Source: Salvia splendens
Lineage: Eukaryota; Streptophyta; Magnoliopsida; Lamiales; Lamiaceae
DNA: 64,000 bases
NCBI RefSeq assembly: GCF_004379255.2
Contig: NC_056052.1
Location: 15,098,589 to 15,162,588 of the forward strand
Reading direction: 5' to 3'
Part shown: positions 11,240 through 21,710 of the stretch, piece after piece
How the letters are laid out: every line of letters starts with the position of its first letter
How positions within the stretch are numbered: position 1 is the first letter of the stretch
Program-made: the position numbers and the translations under genes
Notes under the pieces: model-generated
Database searches by the model: none
What the model was told of the DNA's origin: nothing
Seen by the model: only the letters and a program-made list of their open reading frames with translations

Positions 11240-12486
11240 TGACTGAATCCAAGCTTAAGTGCGCAAGTGGAGAGACTTGAGAGCGTTTTCAAAACCTTAA
11301 CCCACAATACTATTAACTATTATAGGGAAGTAATGATCGATCCCACAGAGACGATGTGTTTTACATTTGTAGGGGTGGGTTAAGTTAACTACTTGACTTG
11401 AGAGACTAAACTACTAAACTGATCCACTTGCTAGAGCTTAACTAAAATCTACTTGATCAACTCATATTAAAACATTTCTGAAATGGACAAACAGAATAAA
11501 GTGGACGACTGTCAGTCTCCTGCAAAACGTACGATAAAGTAAAACTTTTCAAACAACTTCATCTTCTTCACGGAATCAACATGAAAAACAGAGCATAATT
11601 AGATCCGAGCATTTGCAAACAACGAAACTATCATAATAACTTGTGAGTTTAAATCAACTCCTAAAAACTAAACTGCACTTAAGTAAATAAGAAACTGAAC
11701 CAATAATCATTCAGTAATCAGCTATCAGATCTAAACATCCTAAAATAGCTTATCCATAATTTTCTTCGCAACTACGTAAAAACACAAGTCGAAAACTCAA
11801 ATCCAACAAAATCAAACCATAACATAACACTTGAGCTAAGATATACATCATAAATCGGAAATAAAAAATGGATCGGAAAATTCATGCTTGGTAAACAAAA
11901 CATTTTAACAAGAATCGAAATCATAACACTAAATTTACTGAATCTACACATCAAGAGTTTGTAACAGCAAGCAAAAACTGAAAATAGACAAAAATAAAAG
12001 ATAGAAATTGTTTCATCCCCTCTTCTCGAGACAGAATCCAAAAACCAAATGAAAAGAGTGATAAAAACCAACACCAAACCTCGCTAAATGTGTGTGCAAC
12101 GGAAATCAAGAGTTTGGAGTGTTGGGAGCCCCCATTCCAGCCCTAGAAGAGGGATGAAATGTACTGAGTGTCAAGAACTGGAAGCTAAAAGCGCTGCCTC
12201 CTTCCTCTTTCTCTATATCCATTTATAGGAAGGCGTGAGGTCTTGATCCCTAGGGTGACTATCCTTCGAAAATTCCTTCTTGCTCTTCTCCCTTGGGGAT
12301 CTCTCTTGTGTGACGCTCAATCTTTTAATCGGGTGCTCCTGCTGCATGCCATTTGATCTGACTTGAACCGATTGCACAACGAGTTAACTCCTTTTCCTTG
12401 ATCCATTCGTCCACCCAGTTGATCCACTTGTTTTCTGAATATGGCGGATTTCACACACACGTGGCTCAAAATTATACGTTTGATCA
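11240..12486 (-). repeat. Solo Athila-like LTR, minus strand, target repeat CAACT
   Basis: On the minus strand it begins TGATCAAACG at 12486 and ends GGATTCAGTCA at 11240. CAACT occurs at 11235-11239 and again at 12487-12491, a perfect 5-bp target duplication. The minus strand has a TATA box (CTATAAAT at 12228-12221) and the GTGGGATCGATC block near 11350-11330 that also occurs near the end of the LTR at 22625-24140. No primer binding site or polypurine tract adjoins it, so it is a solo LTR left by LTR-LTR recombination. Confidence 0.75.
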
Positions 12487-12573
12487 CAACTTTGAGTGTA
12501 GTTTTATCACAGAACACATGCATTAAACGAGCCTCATCATGTACCGCGACCACCGCCGCTCGAAGACAATCAA

Positions 12574-13030
12574 TTGGATACGTCCACATCGACAACAACA
12601 GAGATAGTGGATTCAGTACCACATGGGTTTTCTCAGATGATGGCGAGATTTGATCGGATTGAACAGCGGATGAATAACACGAACCGCCGCGTTGATAACC
12701 AATTATTCCGGGATCGAAACCGCCATATCGAGATCACGACGACAGGGAGTATGAAGAGTATCGTGACCAACGTCAGTGAGAGGATGAGTTGGACGATCGC
12801 AACCAGGGTTTGGGACTCCGTAATCGTTGGGGAACTAGCGGCACATGACATGGTGATCGTAATGGTAGGGACTCCTTTCGGGGTCGTGGGGGCCGCCACC
12901 CATCACGCAGAGGCGGGCTTGACAATCGCTATGGAGGGAAGCAACGCAGATTGGTTTGGGGGAACCCGTCAGCAAGACGCACAACGTGGGGGAGGATGAT
13001 GATGATGACGGCTCATGCCCACCATCGTGA
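12574..13030 (+). pseudogene. Probable Ty3/Gypsy gag N-terminus, frameshifted
   Basis: The ORF from 12574 starts with a Ser/Thr-rich segment and a helical stretch containing MARFDRIEQRMNNTNRR. Near 12720 the plausible frame shifts by one. The new frame reads an Asp/Arg/Tyr-rich run (RDHDDREYEEYRDQR) and then an Arg/Gly-rich run with GRGGRHPSRRGG, interrupted by two stops. Charged and RG-rich runs like these are common before the capsid domain in chromovirus gag proteins, but no capsid domain follows because the Athila/Tat LTR begins at about 13047. The opposite-strand ORFs (12633-12899, 12835-13101) look like shadows. Assignment is by composition and is tentative. Confidence 0.35.
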
Positions 13031-13046
13031 TGGGACTCTCCGTTGA

Positions 13047-14402
13047 TGTACTTTTTATTAGCACTATAAATACCTGCAAGTATACAGAGTAGGAATATCA
13101 TAGCTAAAGGTCAGTACCCGATATCGATCACGGGGAAAACAATCACAGACTGACTATCCTCTACTAAGCTACTTTCACTATTTGGAAAACCGAAAGTTTT
13201 GGAATTTTGAAAACTAAAAAACAGTTTGAAAGAAAGTAAACAACTAATTGCAAGTAATTAAAGAGGTAAAATATGAGAGATAAGAGAATTTCAGGGATGT
13301 GCGTTCACAGTTATGGTTATACAAATTCCAACTACAACACCCTATCACAGTTTATACTTCGATAGAACGAGGCACATAAGTTTTTCCCATGCGGCACAAG
13401 TGTAGATTACTAACACTAGGGTTGTCAATCCTAAATCCGTATCTCCCAAAACCTCCTAAGACCCTTATAAAGTCCCCACTCTCAATTAACAGTGCCGTTT
13501 TAAGGGAAGCTAATTGTAGTGTCTACTAAGTGGACCTTACTCGCGAACCTTCTCTCACGATTATGTAGCAAGTTATATTAATTCATCACCGAATGGGTCA
13601 CTCAAACGTGAAGCATTATCCAACAACTTAGGGAAGAAACGATGTAAAAACAAAACGGATATTAAATAGAAAACGAAATTGTATAACCAAAGTCATTACT
13701 AACACATCCCTGGAATCCTATGAATTTAGTTACACATGAGAGAATAATCTAAAAACATAGATTGTAGGGGAAACAAAGTGATCATAAGAACTAAAGCAAT
13801 GAAACCCAAAGGTTGAATCCTTGTAGCCTTGATCTTCTCTTGATTCCTTCTTCAACCTCTTGCACAATGAAGAACTTTCAAATTTATGCTCTAGAATTAA
13901 GGTTAAAAGTGGCTAAGTTTGGTAAATCTTGGGGAGAAAGTAGGTCAATTTTGTGCGCAGCATTTTCGTAGCAGACCGCTGCACCTTGGCTAGCGGTCGC
14001 TGCATGTTGATCCGTAGCCTCTGCCACTTGGATAGCGGTCGCTACACTATGTTGCAGCGGTCGGTGTGAATAATCCCGTAACTTTTGGATCTCTTGGAGC
14101 GGTCGCTGCGCACTCCCCAGCGGTCGGTGGGCGTGTTCTTCGTTTCCGCACAACTTTCTCCGGAGCGACCGCTATTGTCTCAGCGGTCGTTGGGCCCCAG
14201 CGGCCGCTGGGCGTCTCGAAAGCTCCATATTTTCAACTTCGACTTTTTGGTGTCTTTTATTCTCAAATATGCACATTTCTCGCAAAACACAACAAAATAC
14301 CAAAATAGATAAAATATGCAAAATATGAACATGAATTGAGATTTTGACATTAAAAACAGACCAAATAAAGGCCTTAAAACAGTGTAAAATCCGAGCGTAT
14401 CA
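13047..14402 (-). repeat. Athila/Tat-like 3' LTR, minus strand (about 1356 bp)
   Basis: On the minus strand it begins TGATACGCTCGGATTTTAC at 14402, directly after a G-rich polypurine tract, and probably ends AAAAAGTACA at 13047. It contains about eight variants of GCGGTCGCTG at 13970-14215. The inner end is placed by the TG...CA rule and is less certain than the outer one. Confidence 0.7.
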
Positions 14403-14418
14403 ACTCCCCCAAACTTAC
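14403..14418 (-). promoter_or_regulatory. Polypurine tract
   Basis: The minus strand reads GTAAGTTTGGGGGAGT immediately before the LTR start TGATACG, the expected plus-strand primer position. Confidence 0.75.
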
Positions 14419-16263
14419 ATTTTTATTTGTCCACAAACAAAACAATAAAGATACAAAATAGACGCACGGAATGCATAAGGACTAGACGTAATAGTTGCTT
14501 CAAAGTATGAAATAGACAGATCAAGCATGTATTAACTCAATCAAATCAAGCAAGGGTTATTAGTGCACTTTCATTACTAACACTTGGAACATCTTGAATT
14601 CATGCACTCAATGTGGCAAACTTCCAAAGATGGGAAGTGGTTTATCTCTCACGCTCAAAGTGTATAAAGGTAATGTGTATAAGCACTCAAATCATACATC
14701 ATGCAAAGTTTACCATAGGCTTGCTCAAAGTCTAATCCCTCCTCTACTAGATGTGATTAAGGATCAAAAGTTCGAAAGGTCTTTATTTTTTATTGTAATG
14801 TAGGCTCTTTGGTAGATCAGGAATATTTGGCTAAAAAGTGACTCAAAAATAAAAATATCTCAAGTAGAGTTAAAATGACTCCACTTTTCTAAAAACCCAA
14901 GACACTTTTAACACTTATTTTTCTCCTTCAACTCAATTTCCAATCCTTTGATTTTTCTCTCTTTTCTTTTCACAACCTTTCCTTCTTTTTTTTTTCTTTT
15001 TCTTTTCTTTACCTTTCTCTTTTTCATAAGCATCCTTTCTAGATAAAGTACACACTTTCACATTTTTTTTCTATTTCACAACTTGCACTTTTTCTACACT
15101 TTAAGCACACTACTTTTTACAACTTTCCTCCTTATCTCTCCAATTCATTTACAAAAGATATCAAAAACTATACTAACCCAAGGAATTGTCCCCATTTATT
15201 TGGCTTCCAAAGAATAGGCTTAAAGGCTCAAAATTGGCTACAAAGGGAAAAATTTTGAAATTTTGAGAGGCATGAAAATTTTAGGTATAAAAGTAGCTAA
15301 GAAAAGATGGCCTAACATCCTCCTAAATCAACTTAAACACTATGTAAACTTAGGCAGACTAGGAGCAAGTTCTAGAAACATATACATACATGCAAATAAA
15401 TCACACAAGAAAGAAATTAGGCTCAAATCTCACAAGGTATAAGCGTGATTCAAGGCGAACAAGCAATTCACTAATTATACACCTTTTCCCCTAACCATCA
15501 AATCAAGACGTCAAACCATACTTAATTAAAGATGAAAGGAACTTCATATCATTGTAAACTCGGTCTAATGTGTCCATAAACATGCGTGTTTCTAAGTTCT
15601 TCATGCTATGTTCATGATATGGATTCACCTTCGGGTTTTTAAAACAAAAACATAACTAAAAGCTAAAACAAAAACCTAAACTCACGGTCCACCACCTTAT
15701 CCCTCCAAACTTATTTACAACAAAGTGTAAAATAAGTTTGTAGAGTCGGTAGGGACGTGAGTAAACTACTAAAAAGAAAATATATCATGAAATATTTCAC
15801 GTAGTGGCTGGACGGGGCAAAAATTTAAAAAATTTGAAAAATCGTACTAGAAAGTGCAATAGGGCAGCGGTCGCTGGGAGCTCTCCAGCAGTCGCTGGCT
15901 ACAAGTGAGAATGTTTCCAGTTAGTGCCCAGCGGGCAGCTGCGCACTCTGTAGCGGTCGCTGGCGAGAGTCCATAACCTGCGAAAATTATCAATCATCAC
16001 AAAACGAAAATTAAACTCCAAAGTACTAAAAAACTGCGCACTCTGTAGTTAGTGCCCAACGGGCCGCTGCGCACTCTGTAGCGGTCGCTGGCGAGAGTCC
16101 AGAACCTGCGAAAATTATCAATCATCACAAAACGAAAATTAAACTCCAAAGTACTAAAAAACTTAAGCAAAAATTGTCAAAACATAAAAAGAAATTGTCT
16201 CAAAACAAAACAAATAATGATACAAATGCTCATTTAAAGTCATGAGCTTGACTTCTTCAAAGA
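14419..16263 (-). other. 3' untranslated part of the Athila/Tat element
   Basis: No coding sequence is supported. It includes a pyrimidine-rich tract on the plus strand (about 14930-15080), a second polypurine-like segment (minus AAGTTTGGAGGGAT near 15716-15702), and GCGGTCGCTG motifs at 15855-16095. Confidence 0.5.
15921..16163. repeat. Tandem duplication, 128-bp period
   Basis: TTAGTGCCCA at 15921 recurs at 16049. The following about 110 bases, including GCGAGAGTCCA and AATTATCAATCATCACAAAA, repeat with a few substitutions. Both units contain a GCGGTCGCTGG motif. Confidence 0.85.
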
Positions 16264-17432
16264 TCATTGAGGAGGAGGGAAGCGAGTGTTGAGGTCATCA
16301 AATGCGCCAATAAGATAGGCGATGTCACCACTCATGGTTTGGCGCTCCTCTCGAGCCTCGGCGGCCATCCTTTGGAGCTCGGCGATTTGTTGACGTTGTT
16401 GCACATCCGCTAGCCTTTGAGTTTCCCAAAAATCTTGCTCCGCCGTCCGCCTTGCACCTCCCAACCTTGTTGGTTGAAGGTGTTGACTTGTTGTTGCTCA
16501 GCCCATCGATTTTCCCAAGTGTTGGACATGTTTTGCATGTAGGAGAAAATCTCTCCTAGTCGGGCGGAGGTGTCGGCTTGGAACTCCTCAGCGGGATTCG
16601 GCCTCCCTCGTCGGCGGTTTCACCTATTGCGGTGACGGTGCCCCACTTCCTGGAGTATGTGAATGCTTTCCACGTCTCGAGCCTCGGCGGCCATCCCTTG
16701 GAGCTCGGCGGTTTCACCTATTGCGGTGTTCGGCAATCGGCGTGATCAATCCCCCGCAACAAATGAGGCTACTGTCCTTCTTCGAGATGCGGTTGACATG
16801 AGTAGTGAAAAGGATCCCAACGTTGATCCTCTTCTTGTTGAGAAGACTTCACATCACATCTAGCTCGGTTTAAGACACTCTTCCACCGTCGATCCAATCA
16901 AACATCAATTGAGTCATAGCTCGGTGGAGGTACCTTAGGACGAGGTTGCGGATGGAAGAGGATTTAGCATAGGCCGTAATGAAGTCTTCCCCTTCCACGG
17001 TCATCGCACTCTAAATGTCGGAGTAGTCATACTCCACTTCTTTGCCAGGGTTGAGGTTGTAACAATGGAACACCTCGCAGAGATCCTCCATGGAGAAGGT
17101 GTGGTTGCGGTTGCTGAGGCGAAAGTCTATCGTCTCGGGAATGCGGGAATGGCAGTTTTTATGCACCTTGAGCATACTAAGAAACTTGAGAGTGAGTCTC
17201 CTTTATGAGGGCCATCGCCCTTGAAACATGTAAATCAAGCCATTTCCCTCCCCAACGTTGCACAATGCCCAGAAGTCTTCGAGGATCCCCAAGGTAGTGA
17301 GGGGAAGCTCGTGTGGGTACCGTGAAGGCATCTTGTCTCTAGCCGAGACTCTCTTCCACATCACCTTGTGGTCATCAATGGAAGGCTAATTCCATAGCTC
17401 TTCGCGTTCTCGAGCTTGCCTGTTGTTGTCAT
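16264..17432 (-). pseudogene. Athila ORF-1-like extra protein, broken
   Basis: On the minus strand one frame from about 17429 reads an Athila ORF-1-type domain with internal stops. Its landmarks are HELPLTTLGILEDFWALCN, then ETIDFRLSNRNHTFSMEDLC, then about 60 residues rich in charged positions. It ends in a separate open stretch (16464-16264) that looks like a coiled coil (DVQQRQQIAELQRMAAEARE). At least four stops break it, and a segment is duplicated (16351-16386 against 16674-16710, and 16610-16632 against 16706-16728). Athila and Tat elements commonly carry such a protein between integrase and the 3' LTR; its function is not established. A polypurine-like copy (minus CAAGTTTGGGGGAAAC, 17508-17493) lies just upstream. 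Confidence 0.55.
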
Positions 17433-18130
17433 TTTCCTACAAAAGAAAATCAAGCTCTTAAGAGAGCACCAAACAAATAGACAAACACGGGTTTCCCCCA
17501 AACTTGCACTCAACTACACAAATATCAGCAATCAACAATGTTGTGCAAGCTTGTATTAAATATGTGTTCTAAATTGTAGCATGTGTATATTTAAAACAAA
17601 ACCAACACAAAAGAACAACAACAATCCATCCCCCATCTTGAATTAATCCCCCATGCAGAGACGTATCAACTAGATATCATAAAACAACAATCTCTATAAT
17701 CTACACATGTATTGCAATTCATGGAAGTAATAATAGCCTCACAATGCTATGAACATGATTGAAATTTATAATCAACAAAGAACAAGGAGAAATTCACCAA
17801 CAAAAACCAACAAATCACCACCCTAAACAAAAATCTAACCATGAAATTCAAGTAAAATCATCACCACAATCATCCCCCATGCTAAAACATGCTTTTCAAC
17901 CGAACAATTCAACAATAGAGAGCAAAATCCAAGAAAGAATTGAAACTAAACTCAGAAATCAAAATTAGGATTCATACCTTGTGTTAGAGTGAATTTGAAC
18001 GATGAAAGCTTGAGAATTGAAGTGCAATGGATGAATGAGAGTGTGGGTGTGTGAATTTGATGATGAATTTGAGTTGGGGTCGTGTGCAAGGAAGAATGGA
18101 GAGAAAAGATGGAGAGAAGAATGAGAAAGC
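17433..18130 (-). other. Leader of the extra ORF, minus strand
   Basis: Downstream of a TATA box the minus strand is pyrimidine-rich (about 18125-18000, TTCTCATTCTTCTCTCCATC and similar), like a plant 5' untranslated leader. It then passes an AAGGTATGAATCC sequence near 17980 that resembles a splice donor. The plus-strand ORF 17759-17968 has no recognisable domain. Confidence 0.4.
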
Positions 18131-18133
18131 TTA

Positions 18134-18143
18134 CCTTTATAGG
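18134..18143 (-). promoter_or_regulatory. TATA box in front of the extra ORF
   Basis: The minus strand reads CCTATAAAGG, followed about 30 bases later by a pyrimidine-rich leader. This points to an internal promoter for the extra ORF, separate from the LTR promoter. Confidence 0.5.
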
Positions 18144-18414
18144 CGAATTTCGCGTCACTAACTCTCGTGCAGAGACCGCTGCAGGTATTGTGAAAACTGT
18201 GCGTCTCTCCGGGCCTCTGCAGCCCGCCCTAGGGCCCGACATGTACTTATGCACGTGTAAAAAGGGTAGCTACAGCTGTGGATTGTGCAACAACCGCTAC
18301 GAATTATTTTTTTTTAATTTTTAATTTTTTTTATGTGCAACATGCACGAAAATCCTGGAAAAAACAAGTTGGGTTGCCTCCCAACAAGCACCTTTATTTT
18401 AAGTCGTTGGCTGG
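18144..18414 (-). other. Athila/Tat element just after the lost integrase
   Basis: The minus strand carries GTTGGGAGGCAACCCAA at about 18386-18370. This sequence is familiar from the region after integrase in plant Athila/Tat elements. The element is cut off here; its pol, gag and 5' LTR are absent. Confidence 0.45.
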
Positions 18415-18887
18415 ACATGAAGTGACATAACTAGGTGGGAGTTCAATTATCGGGCAAACAACGATTTTATTTCGTGGCAAGAATATTTGGATGACGTACG
18501 CCATCGTTTTGACCCGCAGAGTTTCAGGAATTATACGGGCCTCATCACCAAACTGATGCAAACAGGATCTGTCGTTGATTATCACGCCACCTTCAAGCAG
18601 TATCTGAATCGGGTGGAGGATTTGTCTAAGAAGTCCATGATTCCGAATTCATTCAGGGTCTAAAGAAGCCCATCCAGGAAAAAGTGGAATTACAGGAGCC
18701 GACATCATTGGCAGAAGTTATGGCGTTAGCTTTACGCCTGGCTGTGACGCACGAAGAGCGGCAGTCACAAACTTCTTCTTTTAGTCGTCGCCAGTGGTCT
18801 AATCACGAATACCATCAGACAAATCATTCCCAACCGGCCGGCCATATGGCGGCGATGCCTACTCCTGCGGGTGGTCAGTCTTAGCAT
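18415..18887 (+). pseudogene. Reina-like chromovirus gag fragment
   Basis: A Retrotrans_gag capsid segment begins around 18475 with WQEYLDDVRHRFDPQSF and continues through MQTGSVVDYHATFKQYLNRV. Near 18655 the frame shifts by one and then reads a segment with VELQEPTSLAEVMALALR until the stop at 18885-18887. The N-terminal half of the capsid is missing, so the 5' end is a break, probably at the junction with the Athila/Tat remnant near 18415. The zinc knuckle is not intact: the next ORF has a Cys/His-poor relic (about 18955-19030). The clade name is from memory of similar plant proteins and is tentative. Confidence 0.65.
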
Positions 18888-18890
18888 GCG

Positions 18891-19586
18891 GTGACACGGG
18901 AGCAGGACGGCCAGAAGTTTCAGCCGATTCGCATTTCCAATGCGGAAAAGGCAGAACGATTCTGCCGGGGGGTTATGCTGGCACTGCCCGGAAAATGGGT
19001 CGTGGGCCATAGTAGCAGGATGAAGCTTCTTTGCTATATAGGAGGGGATACAGATAAGGAATGTGACATTCCATATGAGGATCAGGGTCCGGAGGACGGG
19101 GTCATCACCACCGATCCCTCTATCTTACATACCTTGGATGGTCGAGGTCGTTCTCTCCCTTTTCATGTTATCGGGTCCATCGGGGAAGCTGAGGTCAGTG
19201 TGCTCATTGATATTGGGGCATCTCTGGATTTTTTACATCCACGTGTAGCGGAACGGTTGCAGGTGGAACTATCACCCATCCGCCCTTTCAGGGTGTTTGT
19301 TGGTAATGGAGCTTCATTAATTTGTACTCATATATCTCGTCAAACGAAACTCACTATGCAGGGGTCATTATTTCTCCTTGACCTACATATCTTGGAATTG
19401 CACGGTCCCGATGTTAATTTGGCGATGTCGTGGCTGGAGTCTCTGGGGAAGATTTCAGCCGATTTTGTTGATAAGACATTGAAATTTTACAGAGGTGATG
19501 AGCAGGTATCTTTTAGAGGCATGCAGCCTGGGCCGTGGCAAATATGGCTACATTCCTTGGCACTCCTATCGTCCTTTTCGACGTAG
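18891..19586 (+). pseudogene. Retropepsin-like protease of the Reina-like element
   Basis: The 231-codon ORF contains a retroviral-type aspartic protease at about residues 85-200. The flap and core are recognisable (LPFHVIGSIGEAEVSVLI, then ASLDFLHPRVAERL). The catalytic triplet reads DIG rather than DTG or DSG, so the enzyme would be inactive. The first 50 residues contain an eroded zinc-knuckle region. It lies in the expected order between gag and RT, and the frame closes at 19586 before RT begins. Confidence 0.65.
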
Positions 19587-19604
19587 CATGAATTCTACGA
19601 GGTC

Positions 19605-20972
19605 GTGGCATTAGAGAGTTGCGAGGAATGTGGCCGGACCGAGGAGGGTCAGTTGTTTCCGGAGGAGGTCCCAGACTTAGTGCGACAGGTTCTGGAAAAA
19701 TTTTGGGTTGTATTCAGTACTCCGCAAGGAATGCTGCCGCGACGGCCTTTTGACCATAAAATTCACCTCCTACCGCAGACCAAGTCGGTGAATGTGCGTC
19801 CCTACAGATATCCATATTTTCAAAAGGCAAAGATAGAGAAACAAGTGCAAGATATGCTGGAGCAGGGCATTATACAGCATAGCTAGAGCCATTTCTCATC
19901 CCCGGTATTATTAATCCACAAAAAGGATGGTTCATTCTGATTTTGCATCGATTATAGGGCTCTCAATTTGGCGACAGTGCCTGATCATTTCCCGATCCCA
20001 ATAACAGATGAGCTTTTTGATGAACTCGGGCGAGTGAAATTTTTCACCAAATTGGATCTTCGGTCGGGTTACCATCAGATCCGTATGAATGAGGGCTATG
20101 TTTTTAAGATTGCATTCCGAACGCACGAAGGACATTAAGAATTCCTCGTCATGTTGTTTGGCCTGACAAATGCGTCATCAATATTTCAGGCAGCTATGAA
20201 CAGTATATTCCAACCTTTCTTGCAGAAATTTGTGATTGTGTTCTTTGATAACATTTTGGTCTACAGTCCTACGTTGGAATCACACAGCGAGCATCTGTCG
20301 GCGGTATTGTCCTTACTGCAGGAACACCAGTTTTTTGTCAAGCTCGCAAAGTGCTCGTTTTGCAGCATCATAGTTGAGTACCTCGGACACCTGATTTCAG
20401 ATGGGCTCATTAAGGCTGATCCGGTGAAACTTGATGCTACGACAGCCTGGCCTGTTCCCATGAATGTAAAATTTTTATTGGGATTCATCGGTTTAACAGG
20501 ATATTACAGGCGTGTCATCCCTGATTATGCCATGATTCTGGCTTCATTGACCGATCTAATTAAAAAGGAGGCCTTTATTTGGTCATCCTCTGTAGAGGTG
20601 GCGTTCACCAACCTCAAGTCGGTAATGACTTCAGCACCTATCTTACGCCTGCCGGACTTCGACATTCAGTTTGCCGTGGAAACATACGCCTCTGACAATG
20701 GGAATGGCGCGGTATTGCTGCAAGCCGGTCTCCCCATTGCTTTCTTCAGCAAGAAGCTGGGGCCGAGATGCAGGAGCGCGTCTACCATCCACCAAGAGAT
20801 GTACGCTATTGTAGAGGCCGTTCAAAAGTGGCGTCAATAACTTATGGGTCGCAAGTTTGTGATCCGAACCGATCAGAAAAGTTTGCGGGAACTTCTGCAG
20901 CAAGTGGTGCAGACTCCAGACCTACAACTATATGTACACAAATTGTTGGGGTATAAGTTCTTGATCGAGTAC
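19605..20972 (+). pseudogene. Reverse transcriptase and RNase H of the Reina-like element
   Basis: RT is readable from about 19740 (HKIHLLPQTKSVNVRPYRYP) through [17 protein letters not shown] to the active site at about 20236-20262. There the motif is FFDN, not FFDD, so a metal-binding Asp is lost. RNase H follows (about 20640-20960, with FVIRTDQKSLRELL). Stops interrupt it at 19884, 19938, 20136 and 20838. The frame ends at 20972 where an Athila-like LTR starts TGATAGGG, so integrase is absent. The wording of the RT suggests a Reina-type chromovirus, different from the Tekay-like RT at 57200. Confidence 0.7.
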
Positions 20973-21619
20973 TGATAGGGTTCGTTACAAGCATGGTTTT
21001 GTAGGGTTTATTACACTAACATGACTGATAATGTGCGAAAAGAATGGTGAATTTGAGTGTGCAGGGGGCTATAATGTGTAAAAGCAGCAGGTGCAGGACC
21101 AACTTGATCAACTCGGGAAAGGAGTGAAAAATGGCCAGAAAACAAGCCAAGTTGATTAGTTGCATACAAACAGTGAAAGCCTACCCAGCCGACAAGTTGA
21201 TCAAGTGGAGTTTACCACATGAAGTGATGAATCAGAGGAGAGAGAAGAAAAGATGCCATATCAAGGGCATAAATATCAAGACAAGATGGGCTTACCCGAG
21301 GGATTTGGGCTCACATCATCCGATAAATATGGAGATAGTGCACACAAGAATGAGTTCGACACCATCATCACCTTCAGTCGCCTCATTTTCGTCTTATTTT
21401 CATAGCATGGAGTAGGAAGCTAGCAGCAGGAGTCACCGTTTCTACCTCTGTTTTCATCTCTTCTTCTTCGTCAAGGAAGGAGGGACATGGATCTGCGTAG
21501 AAGTCTTCGTAGTTGGAGTTTTGTTGCACCCCGATGGGTTAAAACAATTTCTATTCTATTTTTCAGTTCATCTTTTCCGTAGCTAGTTGATTTTAATGTT
21601 TTTCTTCTAGTTGCTACAC
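20973..21619 (+). repeat. Athila-like LTR fragment, left part
   Basis: It starts TGATAGGGTTCG directly after RNase H sequence. It has a TATA-like GATAAATATGG near 21322 followed by a leader-like TC-rich stretch, and TTGATCAACT-type motifs (21098, 21200) like those of the solo LTR at 11240-12486. The right end is lost where Copia sequence begins. The five bases before it are AGTAC; no partner repeat was found. Confidence 0.55.
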
Positions 21620-21710
21620 TAGTTACCTTTCCATTGTTAATGACAAATAGTAAATCTTCTGATTTGTAGTGCAACCTAAACCGTCACAATGTCACTCAAT
21701 CCTCTATGAG
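21620..21710 (+). pseudogene. Copia leader end and first codons of gag
   Basis: AGTAAATCTTCTGATTTGTA and the following bases align with 28538-28600, including the gag ATG (21689-21691) and the next five codons. The match stops at about 21706, where minus-strand Copia sequence begins. It is a plus-strand remnant of about 90 bases. Confidence 0.65.

Noticed and set aside
12835..13101. Minus-strand ORF with a Ser-rich run
   Set aside because: It is opposite a more convincing Gag-like frame and runs into the Athila/Tat LTR.
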